DNA of 64,000 bases from Antrihabitans stalagmiti (GCF_016482825.1 NZ_JAEMNV010000001.1:1-64000), one strand, 5' to 3'; positions 44,362 through 53,795 are shown, counted from the first letter of the stretch. The notes: generated by a model from the sequence alone, not told the origin. Numbers and translations: made by a program.

Positions 44362-45747
44362 ATGTACGAAGATCAAGTGTCGATCGGTGCGCAACTGACG
44401 ACAATTCTGTACGTCGTCGGCGTTATCGCCATCATGCTCGCCCTCGCGGGTGTGATTCTGTTCGACGCAGGGCTGAGCCGTTCGGGCAACGTCATGCACA
44501 CGCTCATCCAGAAGTTGGCCGCCGCCTTCGTTGCCGCGGCCGGAATGTCGATCGTCGGTTTCGCAATTTGGGACTGGCAGTTCAACCAGGCGTTCGGTGT
44601 GTCGAACGGACTGAGCAAGGCGATCGGGGACTGGTGGCTCGGCGGACCGAATATCAACACATTGCCCCAAAACATCGATCCCGCAGTCGTTCCCGGCGCT
44701 GACTCCTACCACGCGTTCTTTGCGATCTTCATATTGTTCGCCGCTTTCCTCGCCGCATTGCTGGCCGGCGCCGTGATCGAACGTGTCAAGACGATGCCGT
44801 TGGCGCTGGTCGCTCTGGTCTTCGGTGCACTGGTCGTCCCCTTCGGCGGTTACCTCGTCTATGGACCGGTAGGGCCGCTCTCGAATGCAGGCACACACGA
44901 TTTCGGTGGATCGTTCTTCTACATCCTGCTCGGCTGTTGGGCGCTCGTACTGGTGTGGCGAGCGAAGCCGCGGGTCGGCGTTTTCAGTGGGACGTCAGCT
45001 GTGCCGCCTGCACCGCACAACCTCGTGTACACCGTCGTCGGGATGCTCCTCTTTCTCGCAGGATTGTGCGGATATGTGCTGGTCAACGGATTCTTGGTGC
45101 CGGGTGCCGGGTACTTCGGAATCACCTTGAACGATTCGGGGATGGGGATCGTCGTCACCAACCTCATGATGGCGTTCGCGGCGTCCGCGATGGGCGGACT
45201 GTTGACCTGGAAGATCAGCAACAACCCGTTCTTCTTCCTCGTCGCGCCGGTGAGCGGCTGGATCGGAGTCGCAGGTCTGATCGACGTGGTCAAGCCATGG
45301 CAGGCCGGTGTGACCGCGTTCTTCGCGCCCTTGATCGTGCTCGCGGGCTACAAGCTGATGATTCGTCTGAAGCTCGACGATCCCAAGGTCGTGCCGCTGA
45401 CGCTCGGCCCCGCGATCTACAGCGCCCTTATGACCGCGATCTTCGCGAGCGGCGTCAAGCAGGGCGGATACTTCGGGCTCGAAGGCGATTACGCGTTCCA
45501 GCACGCCTCCATCGGACTCGTGCAACAACTCATCGGAGTCGGGGTCTTCCTCGCTCTCGGACTCGTCTCGGCGCTCGTCGTCGTGGTCGCGGTCGAGAAG
45601 ACAGTCGGTCTGCGGGACCCTCGAGTCGACGAGGGGCTCGACGGACAACTGGACCGAGCCGTCATAGGTCTTGCCGCCTACTCGGAGCACACGGATTCGG
45701 TCCGGCGCGACGACCCGACCGCCGACGAAGTCACTCTGGTCCGCTGA
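44362..45747 (+). CDS. Amt/Mep-superfamily membrane protein without pore histidines
   Basis: The 461-residue protein has about 11 membrane segments and Amt landmarks: AGAVIERVKT near 136 (AmtB GALAERI), HDFGGS near 179 (LDFAGG), KLDDPKVV near 338 (VDDP), ALMTAIFASG near 354 and a VGLRDPRVDEGLD tail near 434. In my alignment with E. coli AmtB both twin pore histidines are missing (H168 to Ile188 or the adjacent Tyr187; H318 to Leu348) and W148 becomes Tyr167; Phe107 is kept. It may therefore carry something other than ammonium, such as the cluster's substrate. It lies 27 bases after RidA 2. Confidence 0.75.
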   Translation: MYEDQVSIGAQLTTILYVVGVIAIMLALAGVILFDAGLSRSGNVMHTLIQKLAAAFVAAAGMSIVGFAIWDWQFNQAFGVSNGLSKAIGDWWLGGPNINTLPQNIDPAVVPGADSYHAFFAIFILFAAFLAALLAGAVIERVKTMPLALVALVFGALVVPFGGYLVYGPVGPLSNAGTHDFGGSFFYILLGCWALVLVWRAKPRVGVFSGTSAVPPAPHNLVYTVVGMLLFLAGLCGYVLVNGFLVPGAGYFGITLNDSGMGIVVTNLMMAFAASAMGGLLTWKISNNPFFFLVAPVSGWIGVAGLIDVVKPWQAGVTAFFAPLIVLAGYKLMIRLKLDDPKVVPLTLGPAIYSALMTAIFASGVKQGGYFGLEGDYAFQHASIGLVQQLIGVGVFLALGLVSALVVVVAVEKTVGLRDPRVDEGLDGQLDRAVIGLAAYSEHTDSVRRDDPTADEVTLVR

Positions 45748-45800
45748 TCTGCGGGCCTACCCAACCACCACCAACATTCGAACAGACAGGAAGTCTTGCA

Positions 45801-46880
45801 ATGGAATTCGGGATCTTCATTCCTAGCGCTCGGAACGGCTACATCATGTCCGAGACCGCACCGCAGTACTCACCGACCTACTCCCACATGCGCGAGATCA
45901 TTCAGACCGGTGAGGAGAACGGCTTCTCGTTCGCACTGTCGCTGTCGTGCCTGCGCGGCCACGGCGGAACGACGGGGTTCTGGGACGACGCCCTGGAGTC
46001 GATGACCCAGATGGCCGCCCTGGCACGCGACACCACAACTATGAAGCTCATCGGCTCGGTCAACATCCTCGCGATCCACCCGGCCATCGCGGCTCGGATG
46101 GCGATGACCATCGACTCGATCAGCGACGGCCGTTTCTCGCTCAACATCGTTCCAGGTGGTTGGCACCCGAGGGAACTCGAAGTTATGAAGGTGTGGCCGG
46201 GTTACGAGTACAACAGCTACCGCTGGAAGTACGCCGGCGAGTACTGCCAGGTGGTACGGGAACTCTGGGAGAACGGCGTCACCAACTTCCAGGGCGAGTA
46301 CTTCCAGTACGAGGACCTGCGGATGGGACCGAAGCCGCCGCACCACATGAACATCGTCTGCGCCGGTGCCTCCGACGACGCCATCAAGTTCACGACGCGC
46401 TACGCCGACTACGCCTTCCGCCTGGCGTTGGGGGGCAAGGAGGCGCTCGCGGAAGTCGTCGATCGGTTCAACCAGCAGATGGAGGAGGCGCAGCGCTCGA
46501 TCAAGCCATATGTCGCGCTCGGTGTGGTCATCGCCGATACCGACGAGGAAGCGGAGGCGAAGCTGCAGAACTTCGTCGACCACGCCGACTTCGGTGCGAT
46601 CGAATACATGGTGAGCGGAGCCGTCACCGACACCGCTCAGGGCGGGACGTCCGAGCTGCTGGCAAGCATGGATCAGAAAGGCGCAGTGCAGATGTCGACC
46701 GACTTCATCACCGGTTCGCCGGAAAGTATTGCGCGCCAACTGGATGAGTGGGCCGAGATCGACGTCGCGGGCTACATGTTGATCTTCCCGGACTACGTCG
46801 AGGACATAAAACGTATGGGCAGCGAAGTGTTTCCGCTGATGAAGAACTTCAGCGCATCGAAGCTTGTGGTGTCGGCATGA
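45801..46880 (+). CDS. RutA-like LLM flavin monooxygenase 2
   Basis: The 359-residue protein is close to pyrimidine monooxygenase RutA along its length: FALSLSCLRGHGGTTGFWDD near 35, PAIAARMAMTIDSISDGRFS near 94, LNIVPGGWHPRE near 115, FQGEYFQYEDLRMGPKP near 164, and NIVCAGASDDAIKF near 184. RutA uses FMNH2 and O2 to open the uracil ring between N3 and C4, so oxygenative C-N cleavage of an amide or heterocycle is the best guess. ATG 45801 has CAGGAAG upstream. It overlaps the aldehyde dehydrogenase start by 4 bases. Confidence 0.87.
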   Translation: MEFGIFIPSARNGYIMSETAPQYSPTYSHMREIIQTGEENGFSFALSLSCLRGHGGTTGFWDDALESMTQMAALARDTTTMKLIGSVNILAIHPAIAARMAMTIDSISDGRFSLNIVPGGWHPRELEVMKVWPGYEYNSYRWKYAGEYCQVVRELWENGVTNFQGEYFQYEDLRMGPKPPHHMNIVCAGASDDAIKFTTRYADYAFRLALGGKEALAEVVDRFNQQMEEAQRSIKPYVALGVVIADTDEEAEAKLQNFVDHADFGAIEYMVSGAVTDTAQGGTSELLASMDQKGAVQMSTDFITGSPESIARQLDEWAEIDVAGYMLIFPDYVEDIKRMGSEVFPLMKNFSASKLVVSA

Positions 46881-48367
46881 CCACCACACTGCTCTCACCG
46901 GACCTGCGCACTCGGGTACAGGACGCGCACAAGATGCTGATCGGTTCGGAGTGGGTCTCGGCAGCATCGGGCGCGACCTTGTCGGTCGAGGATCCGGCGA
47001 CCGGACAGGTCGTTGCGGAGGTGCCAGCCGGCGACATCGAAGATGTCGATCGCGCGGTCGCCGCCGCGCGTGCAGCCCTGCGCGGTCCATGGAGTCGGAT
47101 CACGCCACAGGAGCGCGGCAAACTGATCTGGCGGCTGGCCGACCTGATCGAGGCGCGCGCACAGGAATTGGCCGAGTTGGAATCGCTCGACGCCGGGATG
47201 CCGATCATGGAGGCGCGGTATGTCGACGTCGCCTTCTCGATCGACGTGCTCAGGTATTACGCGGGTTGGCCGACCAAGATCACTGGCGACACGATTCCCG
47301 TGTCGTTTCCGATGAACTTCGGCGGTCCGTATCACGCGTACACCGTGCGTGAACCGGTCGGTGTCGTCGCTGCGATAGTGCCGTGGAACCTGCCGCTGAT
47401 GATGGCCGTCAAGAAGCTGGCACCAGCGCTGGCGACAGGGAACACCATTGTCGTCAAGCCTGCCGAGCAGACGCCGCTTTCGATCGCGCTGTTGGCGAAT
47501 CTTGTTCTGGAAGCGGGTATTCCGGAGGGCGTGTTCAACTATGTGACCGGTTACGGCGAGACTGTCGGCGCGGCACTCGTCGAGCACCCGGGTGTCGACA
47601 AGATCAGCTTCACCGGCTCCGGACCAACAGGCAAGGCCATCGCGCGGGCTGCCACGGGAACGCTGAAGCGGGTGTCGTTGGAGTTGGGCGGCAAGTCGCC
47701 CAACCTGATCTTCGACGACGCCGATCTGGTCAAGGCGATTCCGTCGTCAGCGCTCGCGATCTTCGCCTGCCAGGGCGAAAGCTGCGTCGCAGGTTCGAGA
47801 CTGTATGCGCAGCGCGGCGTATACGACGAGGTCGTGGCCGGTCTGGCGGAGCGAGCCCGCAGTATCAAGCTCGGCCCCGGCCTCGATCCGTCCAGTGAGA
47901 TGGGACCGCTCATCTCGGCGGAGCATCGGGACAAGGTGCTCGGCTACATCGATCTCGGCCGAAAGGAAGGCGTCGACGTCGTGACCGGTGGTGGGCGCCA
48001 CGGCGCAGAGGGCTACTTCGTCGAACCGACCATTCTGACGAACGTTCATGCTCGGTCACGTCTGGTTCGCGAGGAGATTTTCGGGCCGGTGCTGTCGGTG
48101 ATCCCGTTCGATTCCGAAGACGAGGTGCTCGGTCTCGCCAACGACTCCGAGTTCGGTCTCGGGGCCGGGGTGTGGACGCGCGATCTCGCTCGCGCGCACC
48201 GCCTTTCCGGGGCGATCGAGGCCGGCCAGGTCTGGGTGAATTGTTACCAGGCTGTCGATGCCGCACTGCCGTTCGGCGGGTACAAGCAATCGGGATGGGG
48301 CCGGGAAACCTGCCGAGAAAACCTCGACGAGTTCCTCGAACTCAAGACCGTCGTGATCGGACTCTGA
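46877..48367 (+). CDS. NAD(P)-dependent aldehyde dehydrogenase
   Basis: The 496-residue protein is a standard aldehyde dehydrogenase: PWNLPLMMAVKKLAPALATG near 168, FTGSGPTGKAIA near 245, the general base Glu in LELGGKSPNLIF near 269 and nucleophile Cys in GESCVAGSR near 302. It oxidises an aldehyde, presumably released by ring opening or by the GMC oxidase. ATG 46877 overlaps the RutA-like stop; the operon with RidA 2 and the Amt-like gene probably ends here, 21 bases before the LuxR gene. Confidence 0.88.
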   Translation: MTTTLLSPDLRTRVQDAHKMLIGSEWVSAASGATLSVEDPATGQVVAEVPAGDIEDVDRAVAAARAALRGPWSRITPQERGKLIWRLADLIEARAQELAELESLDAGMPIMEARYVDVAFSIDVLRYYAGWPTKITGDTIPVSFPMNFGGPYHAYTVREPVGVVAAIVPWNLPLMMAVKKLAPALATGNTIVVKPAEQTPLSIALLANLVLEAGIPEGVFNYVTGYGETVGAALVEHPGVDKISFTGSGPTGKAIARAATGTLKRVSLELGGKSPNLIFDDADLVKAIPSSALAIFACQGESCVAGSRLYAQRGVYDEVVAGLAERARSIKLGPGLDPSSEMGPLISAEHRDKVLGYIDLGRKEGVDVVTGGGRHGAEGYFVEPTILTNVHARSRLVREEIFGPVLSVIPFDSEDEVLGLANDSEFGLGAGVWTRDLARAHRLSGAIEAGQVWVNCYQAVDAALPFGGYKQSGWGRETCRENLDEFLELKTVVIGL

Positions 48368-48388
48368 GGCGATCACGGTGTCGCGATC

Positions 48389-50860
48389 ATGACCTGGCGG
48401 CCTGAACTCGTGCACGGCGAGGCAACCGCACGTGTCGGTCTGGACGAGGACATGTTGTCCTCGTTTCGTCCGATCGTCGCGGGAGCGCGCCGGGTAGGGG
48501 AGACTACGGGAGTGGTCCTGCCCCTACCCGGCGACGGCGCCTCAGGAGATCCAGGGGATCTGCCGCTGGAGCTGACGCGATTCATCGGTCGGCGTCACGA
48601 GTTGGCACTCGCTCGGCATGCGCTGGAGCGTGCGCGGCTCGTGACCCTGACCGGTACCGGTGGCGTCGGAAAGACCCGGCTCGCTTTCCAACTCGCACGT
48701 GACGCGGCACGGGCCTTCGAAGAGGGCATCCGGCTGGTGGCTCTCGCCGACGTTCAGGATCCCGCCCTGCTCGGGCACACGGTGAATGCTGCGGTCGGCA
48801 TCAGGGAAACGTCCTCCCGCTGGCAGTTGTCTACGCTGGTCGACCATCTGCGCGATCGGCAGATGTTGCTCGTGTTCGACAACTGCGAGCATCTCGTGGA
48901 CGCTGCCGCAACACTTGTCGACGCTCTCTTGCGATCGTGTCCACGGTTACGAATCGTGGCGACGAGTAGGCAGGCGCTCAACATCGATGGTGAAGCCTCG
49001 GTTTCGGTTCCACCTCTGTCGGTTCCACCGCTGTCGGCACCGCATCCGTACGGGACGCCGAGCCGGACCGCTATCGCCGAAAGCGAAGCTGTTTCGATGT
49101 TCGTCGACCGTGCTCTCACGGCGGTTCCGGGATTCGAATTGAACACCGAGACCGAACCGCAGGTGGTCGAACTGTGTCAGTTGCTCGACGGGATACCACT
49201 CGCGATCGAGCTTGCGGCAGTTCGCCTTCGGGTGCTGCCACTGTCCGAACTGCTTGCCCGCATGGGGGATCGCTACCGTCTCCTCACACACGGCAGCCGC
49301 ACGGCGCCGGCACGGCATCAGACGCTGCGTGCATCGATCGACTGGACTTTCGATCTCTGTTCGCCGGAGGAGCAGCTGCTGTGGAGCAGGCTCGCTGTGT
49401 TCACCGGCGGCTTCGACCTCGCGGCCGCCGAAGCGGTCACATCCGGTGGCGCTATCGAACGTGACGCGGTGCTCGATCTGGTGTCAGGACTCGTCGACAA
49501 GTCGATCCTCACCCGTGTGGCGGAAGCCCGTGAGCCGCGATACCAGATTCTGGAGACGATTCGGCAGTACGGAGCGGAACGACTGGACGAGGCCGAGTCG
49601 ATCGAATTGGAACGTCGACACCGGCAGTGGTTCGTCGCGCTAGCGTCGCGAGCAGACGAAGACTGGTCGGGTCCTCGTCAGGCGCAGTGGTTGGAGCGAT
49701 TGCGCTGGGAGCACGCAAATCTGCGTACTGCCCTCAATTCGTGTCTCACGAACGATGCGCAGAGTGGCCTGCGGCTGGTCTGGTCCATCGAAAACTATTG
49801 GTTGGCAAGAGGATTTCTGGCAGAGGCTCGGCAGTGGCTCGACGAGCTCGGTGGGGTGGCGGTCGAGCCGACCGTCGACCGTGGACGTGGTCTTCGGCTC
49901 AGTGCCTGGCTCGCCGTACTGCAAGGTGACCAGGACGTCGTCCCCGCCCTTCTCGAGCAGGCAGAGGAGATCGCGACTCACACCGGCGACGGTGTCCTCG
50001 CAGCCTTCGTTGCCCAGACCTGGGGACTGAGTGCGCTGTTTCGCGGCGATCTACCGTTCGCCGTCGAGCGTGTCGAGCAGGCCGTAGCGACGTTTGCGAA
50101 GCTGGGTCACCGCAACGGCGAGATTCATTCGACGTTCGAGGTCGGCCTCGCACTCAGCTTCTCAGGGGAGACCGAGAGCGCGGCACGGTGGCACCGCCGA
50201 TGCAACGACCTCACCACAGCGATGGGTGAGTCGTGGTGGCGTTCGTTCTCGCTGTGGGCGTACGGAATCGACAAGTTGCGCCAGGGCGACGTTGCCGCAG
50301 CGCTCGAGCTGGAGCGCGAAAGCCTGGTTCTGAAAAGGCAATTGGGTGACCAACTCGGCATAGCCGTATGCCTCGAGGCTATGTCGTGGATCGCGGCGTC
50401 CGACGGCGACGTCGACCGAGCCGCTCGGTTGCTCGGGGCGGCCGACGCTCTACTCCGTCAGGTCGGCATGCCTCTCGAAGGTATTCAGCGGCTGTGGGCG
50501 TTTCATTTGCAGTGGGAGGACACCGTACGGCGCCGGGCGTCGGAACGCGGGTTTCGCGTCGCCTACGCGTCGGGGGCTGCCATGTCCGCGGACGCGGCAG
50601 CCGCGTTTGCGCTACGTGAGACGCCCGAATCGGCACCGGACGAGTCGGACAACGAGCTCGCAGCCTTGACGAAGCGGGAACGAGAAGTGGGCGAGCTAGT
50701 GTCTCGCGGTCTGACCAACCGGGAAATCGCTGCGTCGTTGGTGATTTCGGTTCGCACCGCGGAGAAGCACGTCGATCGGATCATGTCCAAGCTCGGGCTT
50801 GCGAACCGGACGCAGATCGCAGCGTGGGTCACGAGTCGTGGCGGCGACAAGAGCTCGTAG
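48389..50860 (+). CDS. Large ATP-binding LuxR-family regulator
   Basis: The 823-residue protein has an NB-ARC/AAA-type ATPase near the N-terminus (Walker A GTGGVGKT near 87; Walker B LLVFDNCEH near 153; sensor-like IVATSRQ near 190), a helical repeat region (about 400-730) and a C-terminal LuxR helix-turn-helix (LTKREREVGELVSRGLTNRE in part, near 758-815). Such regulators integrate a small-molecule signal with ATP binding. The start ATG 48389 lacks a clear ribosome binding site. Its location between two catabolic operons suggests it activates them. Confidence 0.85.
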   Translation: MTWRPELVHGEATARVGLDEDMLSSFRPIVAGARRVGETTGVVLPLPGDGASGDPGDLPLELTRFIGRRHELALARHALERARLVTLTGTGGVGKTRLAFQLARDAARAFEEGIRLVALADVQDPALLGHTVNAAVGIRETSSRWQLSTLVDHLRDRQMLLVFDNCEHLVDAAATLVDALLRSCPRLRIVATSRQALNIDGEASVSVPPLSVPPLSAPHPYGTPSRTAIAESEAVSMFVDRALTAVPGFELNTETEPQVVELCQLLDGIPLAIELAAVRLRVLPLSELLARMGDRYRLLTHGSRTAPARHQTLRASIDWTFDLCSPEEQLLWSRLAVFTGGFDLAAAEAVTSGGAIERDAVLDLVSGLVDKSILTRVAEAREPRYQILETIRQYGAERLDEAESIELERRHRQWFVALASRADEDWSGPRQAQWLERLRWEHANLRTALNSCLTNDAQSGLRLVWSIENYWLARGFLAEARQWLDELGGVAVEPTVDRGRGLRLSAWLAVLQGDQDVVPALLEQAEEIATHTGDGVLAAFVAQTWGLSALFRGDLPFAVERVEQAVATFAKLGHRNGEIHSTFEVGLALSFSGETESAARWHRRCNDLTTAMGESWWRSFSLWAYGIDKLRQGDVAAALELERESLVLKRQLGDQLGIAVCLEAMSWIAASDGDVDRAARLLGAADALLRQVGMPLEGIQRLWAFHLQWEDTVRRRASERGFRVAYASGAAMSADAAAAFALRETPESAPDESDNELAALTKREREVGELVSRGLTNREIAASLVISVRTAEKHVDRIMSKLGLANRTQIAAWVTSRGGDKSS

Positions 50861-51034
50861 CATACCAATCGGTATATAGCGGGCCGTCTTCGGCGGACTT
50901 ACGTACGTAGAGAACGCAACGAAATGCGTAGTTACACGAATAGACCGGCCGGCAATGCCGGAAGTAGCCTCGATATCAATCCACTACATACCGGCTAGAC
51001 AGTATGTAGCTGCTTTCGAGAGAGGGATCGCGCC
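50861..51034. promoter_or_regulatory. Promoter region of the GMC-RibBA segment
   Basis: These 174 bases carry ATACC-AATC-GGTAT (50862-50876 region) and the longer inverted repeat CTACATAC / GTATGTAG at 50984-51009. Both are symmetric and distinct from the CCGAC palindrome, though the spacer of the second (CGGCTAGACA) resembles its core. They may bind the upstream LuxR protein. Confidence 0.45.
50984..51009. promoter_or_regulatory. Inverted repeat upstream of the GMC oxidoreductase
   Basis: CTACATAC (50984-50991) and GTATGTAG (51002-51009) are perfect 8-base inverted arms with a 10-base spacer, 25 bases before the ATG of the oxidoreductase. The size and position fit an operator for a dimeric regulator. 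Confidence 0.5.
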
Positions 51035-52558
51035 ATGAGTACCTACGACTTCATCATCGTCGGCGGCGGAACCGCCGGATGTGTTGTGGCAGGCCGACTC
51101 AGCGAAGACCCCGCAGTCCAGGTTCTGCTGCTCGAAGCAGGTGGCACGGACCGCCGGGCCGACATCGAGGCACCGGGAGCATGGCCGAGTCTGGCTGGCA
51201 GCGAAGCAGATTGGGGCTACACGACCGTCCCGCAGGAAACGCTTGGACGCACCGTTCCTGCGACGCGCGGTCGAGTTCTCGGCGGATCGGGTTCGATCAA
51301 CGTCATGGCGCATCTGCGCGGCCACCGACTCGATTACGACGATTGGGCAGCGGCGGGGGCCACGGGCTGGGACTACGAATCGATTCTTCCGTACTTCATC
51401 CGTTCCGAGGATGCACCGCACGGCGACCCACGGTTTCGCGGCCGCGGCGGGCCGCTCACCCCACGTCCCATCGAGGCTCCACACCCGCTCTCCCTGGCAC
51501 ACGTCGAGGCTGCGAGGGCGGTCGGTCACGTAGTGTCGCAGGACCTCAACGGACCCGAGTTGCTCGGGGCCGGATGTCACGATCTGCTGATCGCGGACGG
51601 TGTCCGGCAGAGCACGGCGACGGCGTATCTGCGGCCCGCGCTCGACCGCCCGAACCTGACGGTTCGCACCGGCGCGGACGTTGCCGGCCTCGTGGTGTCG
51701 GGTGGCCGTTGCACCGGCGTCCGGTATACCTGGGACGGTCGGGCGATCACGGATTCTGTTGCGAGCGAGGTAGTTCTGTGCGCCGGTGCGGTGGCTACGC
51801 CCCGTTTGCTCATGCTCGCAGGCATCGGCCCTGCTGCCGAGCTGGAGGACCTCGGGATCGGGACTGTCGTCGATTCGGCCGAAGTTGGACGCAACCTGCA
51901 AGACCACATTCTGCTCGCCGGCGTGCGGATGCGTGCCGATCGACCGTTGCCCGTGCCGAGCGGCAACTACGCCGAATCCACGTTGTTCATGAAAACCGAT
52001 GCGGCCCAGACTCGGTCCGAGTTGCAGATCGTGCAGATCCAGGTCGACTACCACCTGCCATGGCAGCAGGCCGTGCCGAACGGATTCACCTTCGGGATCG
52101 GTCACATGCGGCCACGCAGTCGCGGAACGGTCCGCCTCGCATCCGCCGATCCGGCACGGCCGCCCCTGATCGACCCACGCTATCTGACCGACGACTACGA
52201 CATGGGTCAGCTCATTGCCGGAATCGAGGCGGTGGACGTTCTCGCACGGTCCGGCGCATTCGACGAGTGGGGCGGAGACTGCGAGACAACGGATTTGCTG
52301 AAACTCGATCGGCCGCAACTGGAACAGGCCGTTCGTGAATCGGTCAGCAGCTTCTTTCATCTTTCCGGTACCTGCCGGATGGGCGCGGATTCCGAGGCGG
52401 TGGTCGATCCGCAGCTACGTGTGAACGGTGTCGCCGGCTTGCGTGTCGCCGATGCCTCGGTGATGCCGAGCATCGTCTCGGCGAACACGAACGCAGCGAC
52501 AGTACTGATCGGCGAAGTAGCCGCAGACCTGCTCCGCGGTGAACTGCGCCCGCACTAG
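51035..52558 (+). CDS. GMC-family FAD oxidoreductase (choline/alcohol dehydrogenase-like)
   Basis: The 507-residue protein has the ADP-binding loop VGGGTAGCVVAGRL near 9, the GMC signature GRVLGGSGSINVMAHLRG (about 83-100), and the C-terminal active site with His in FHLSGTCRMG near 442 and Asn in VSANTNAATVLIGE near 483. The family oxidises alcohols to aldehydes; an aldehyde dehydrogenase gene lies on either side. ATG 51035 follows GAGAGAGGGA. It is 85 bases before the third LLM gene, with an operator copy in between. Confidence 0.87.
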   Translation: MSTYDFIIVGGGTAGCVVAGRLSEDPAVQVLLLEAGGTDRRADIEAPGAWPSLAGSEADWGYTTVPQETLGRTVPATRGRVLGGSGSINVMAHLRGHRLDYDDWAAAGATGWDYESILPYFIRSEDAPHGDPRFRGRGGPLTPRPIEAPHPLSLAHVEAARAVGHVVSQDLNGPELLGAGCHDLLIADGVRQSTATAYLRPALDRPNLTVRTGADVAGLVVSGGRCTGVRYTWDGRAITDSVASEVVLCAGAVATPRLLMLAGIGPAAELEDLGIGTVVDSAEVGRNLQDHILLAGVRMRADRPLPVPSGNYAESTLFMKTDAAQTRSELQIVQIQVDYHLPWQQAVPNGFTFGIGHMRPRSRGTVRLASADPARPPLIDPRYLTDDYDMGQLIAGIEAVDVLARSGAFDEWGGDCETTDLLKLDRPQLEQAVRESVSSFFHLSGTCRMGADSEAVVDPQLRVNGVAGLRVADASVMPSIVSANTNAATVLIGEVAADLLRGELRPH

Positions 52559-52605
52559 AACAGCCACGATGCGGCGGCACTCGATATCTCGTCGCGTCTA
52601 CCAAA

Positions 52606-52624
52606 TACCAACTAGTCGGAACGA
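52606..52624. promoter_or_regulatory. Operator copy before LLM monooxygenase 3
   Basis: ATACCAACTAGTCGGAACG contains CCAACTAGTCGG, one mismatch from the perfect palindrome at 38588, and shares its flanks with the copy at 38365. It is 20 bases before ATG 52644. An internal promoter may therefore start here. Confidence 0.55.
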
Positions 52625-52643
52625 CTGAATCGAAGGAGCGGAT

Positions 52644-53768
52644 ATGCACACAGGATTGACTCTCGTTTTCCAGAACCTGGACGGAAAGCTGACCGACGAA
52701 GAGGCCTTTCGGCACGAACTGGACCTGGCTCTGCGTGCGGAAGGGGTCGGCTTCGATTCGGTGTGGACACCTGAACACCACTTCACCGCCTACGGCATGA
52801 CTCCCGATGTGCCGCAGTTCCTTTCGTGGCTGGCCGCCAAGACGTCCACCATCAAGCTCGGCACGATGGTGTCCGTACTGCCATGGCAGGATCCGGTCCG
52901 AGTCGCAGAGGGCTTCTGCCTGCTGGATCATCTGTCGGAAGGCCGAGCCGTCGTGGGAATCGGTCGGGGACTCGGACGCGTCGAGTTCGACGGATTCCGC
53001 GTCGAAATGGGGCAGTCGCGAAAGCTTTTCGCCGAATACGCAGAGGCGATCCTCAACGGGTTCGAGTCCGGAGTGATGGAGTACGACGGCGAGCTGTACA
53101 AGCAGCCCGCGATGGAACTTCGTCCGGCACCGTACGCATCGTTTCGTGGTCGCACCTTCGCGTCGGCGGTCTCACCGCAGTCGATCGATCTGATGGCGAG
53201 CCTCCAGGTCGGCCTGATGGTTATTGCACAAAAGCCATGGGACAAAGCGGAAGCCGAGATGAAGGCCTACCGGAACCGCTACCTGGAGATCAACGGTGAG
53301 GAGCCGGCAAAGCCAGTTCTCTGTGTGTTCGTCGGCGTCGGCGAGACCGAGGCCGAGGCGCAACAGATGCGTTCCGTCTATCTCCGCCGATACGCCGAAT
53401 CCACGGTCCAGCACTACGAATTCGACAACGTCGGGTTCGCGAAGATCGAGGGCTACGAGTACTACGCCGGATTGAGCCGCAACATCGAGAAGCACGGCGT
53501 GGACGGTTTCTGCGACTTCCTGGCAGACCTGCAGGTGTGGGGCACGCCGGATCAGGTTGTGTCCCGCATTCTCGACTATGTCGAACGCCTCGACGCCGGT
53601 GCCGTCCTTGTCGCCCCTTCGTTCGGCGGGATGGCGCCGGACGTCGCTCGGCGCAATTTCGAACTGCTTGCCTCCGAGGTTCTTCCGCGCCTGCAGGCAC
53701 ACAACGTCGGTGGCGATATCGGCGTCCGGCACGGTGCCGAAACGCGCGAACTACACACCCTGTCCTGA
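52644..53768 (+). CDS. LLM-class flavin monooxygenase 3
   Basis: The 374-residue protein is luciferase-like: GVGFDSVWTPEHHF near 34, STIKLGTMVSVLPWQDPVRV (in part) near 67, LLDHLSEGRAVVGIGRGLGR near 92, and WGTPDQVVSRILDY near 298. It resembles alkanal monooxygenase-type members and is divergent from the other two LLM proteins here. ATG 52644 follows GAAGGAG. It leads to an MmsA-type dehydrogenase 27 bases downstream. Confidence 0.85.
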   Translation: MHTGLTLVFQNLDGKLTDEEAFRHELDLALRAEGVGFDSVWTPEHHFTAYGMTPDVPQFLSWLAAKTSTIKLGTMVSVLPWQDPVRVAEGFCLLDHLSEGRAVVGIGRGLGRVEFDGFRVEMGQSRKLFAEYAEAILNGFESGVMEYDGELYKQPAMELRPAPYASFRGRTFASAVSPQSIDLMASLQVGLMVIAQKPWDKAEAEMKAYRNRYLEINGEEPAKPVLCVFVGVGETEAEAQQMRSVYLRRYAESTVQHYEFDNVGFAKIEGYEYYAGLSRNIEKHGVDGFCDFLADLQVWGTPDQVVSRILDYVERLDAGAVLVAPSFGGMAPDVARRNFELLASEVLPRLQAHNVGGDIGVRHGAETRELHTLS

Positions 53769-53795
53769 GAGAACTTTCGAGAAAGAGGCACTGAT

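Noticed and set aside
45801-46880. Naming the RutA-like enzyme RutA and the cluster a pyrimidine (rut) operon
   Set aside because: RutB and RutE are missing and two further LLM enzymes plus a CoA module are present, so identity of substrate cannot be claimed.
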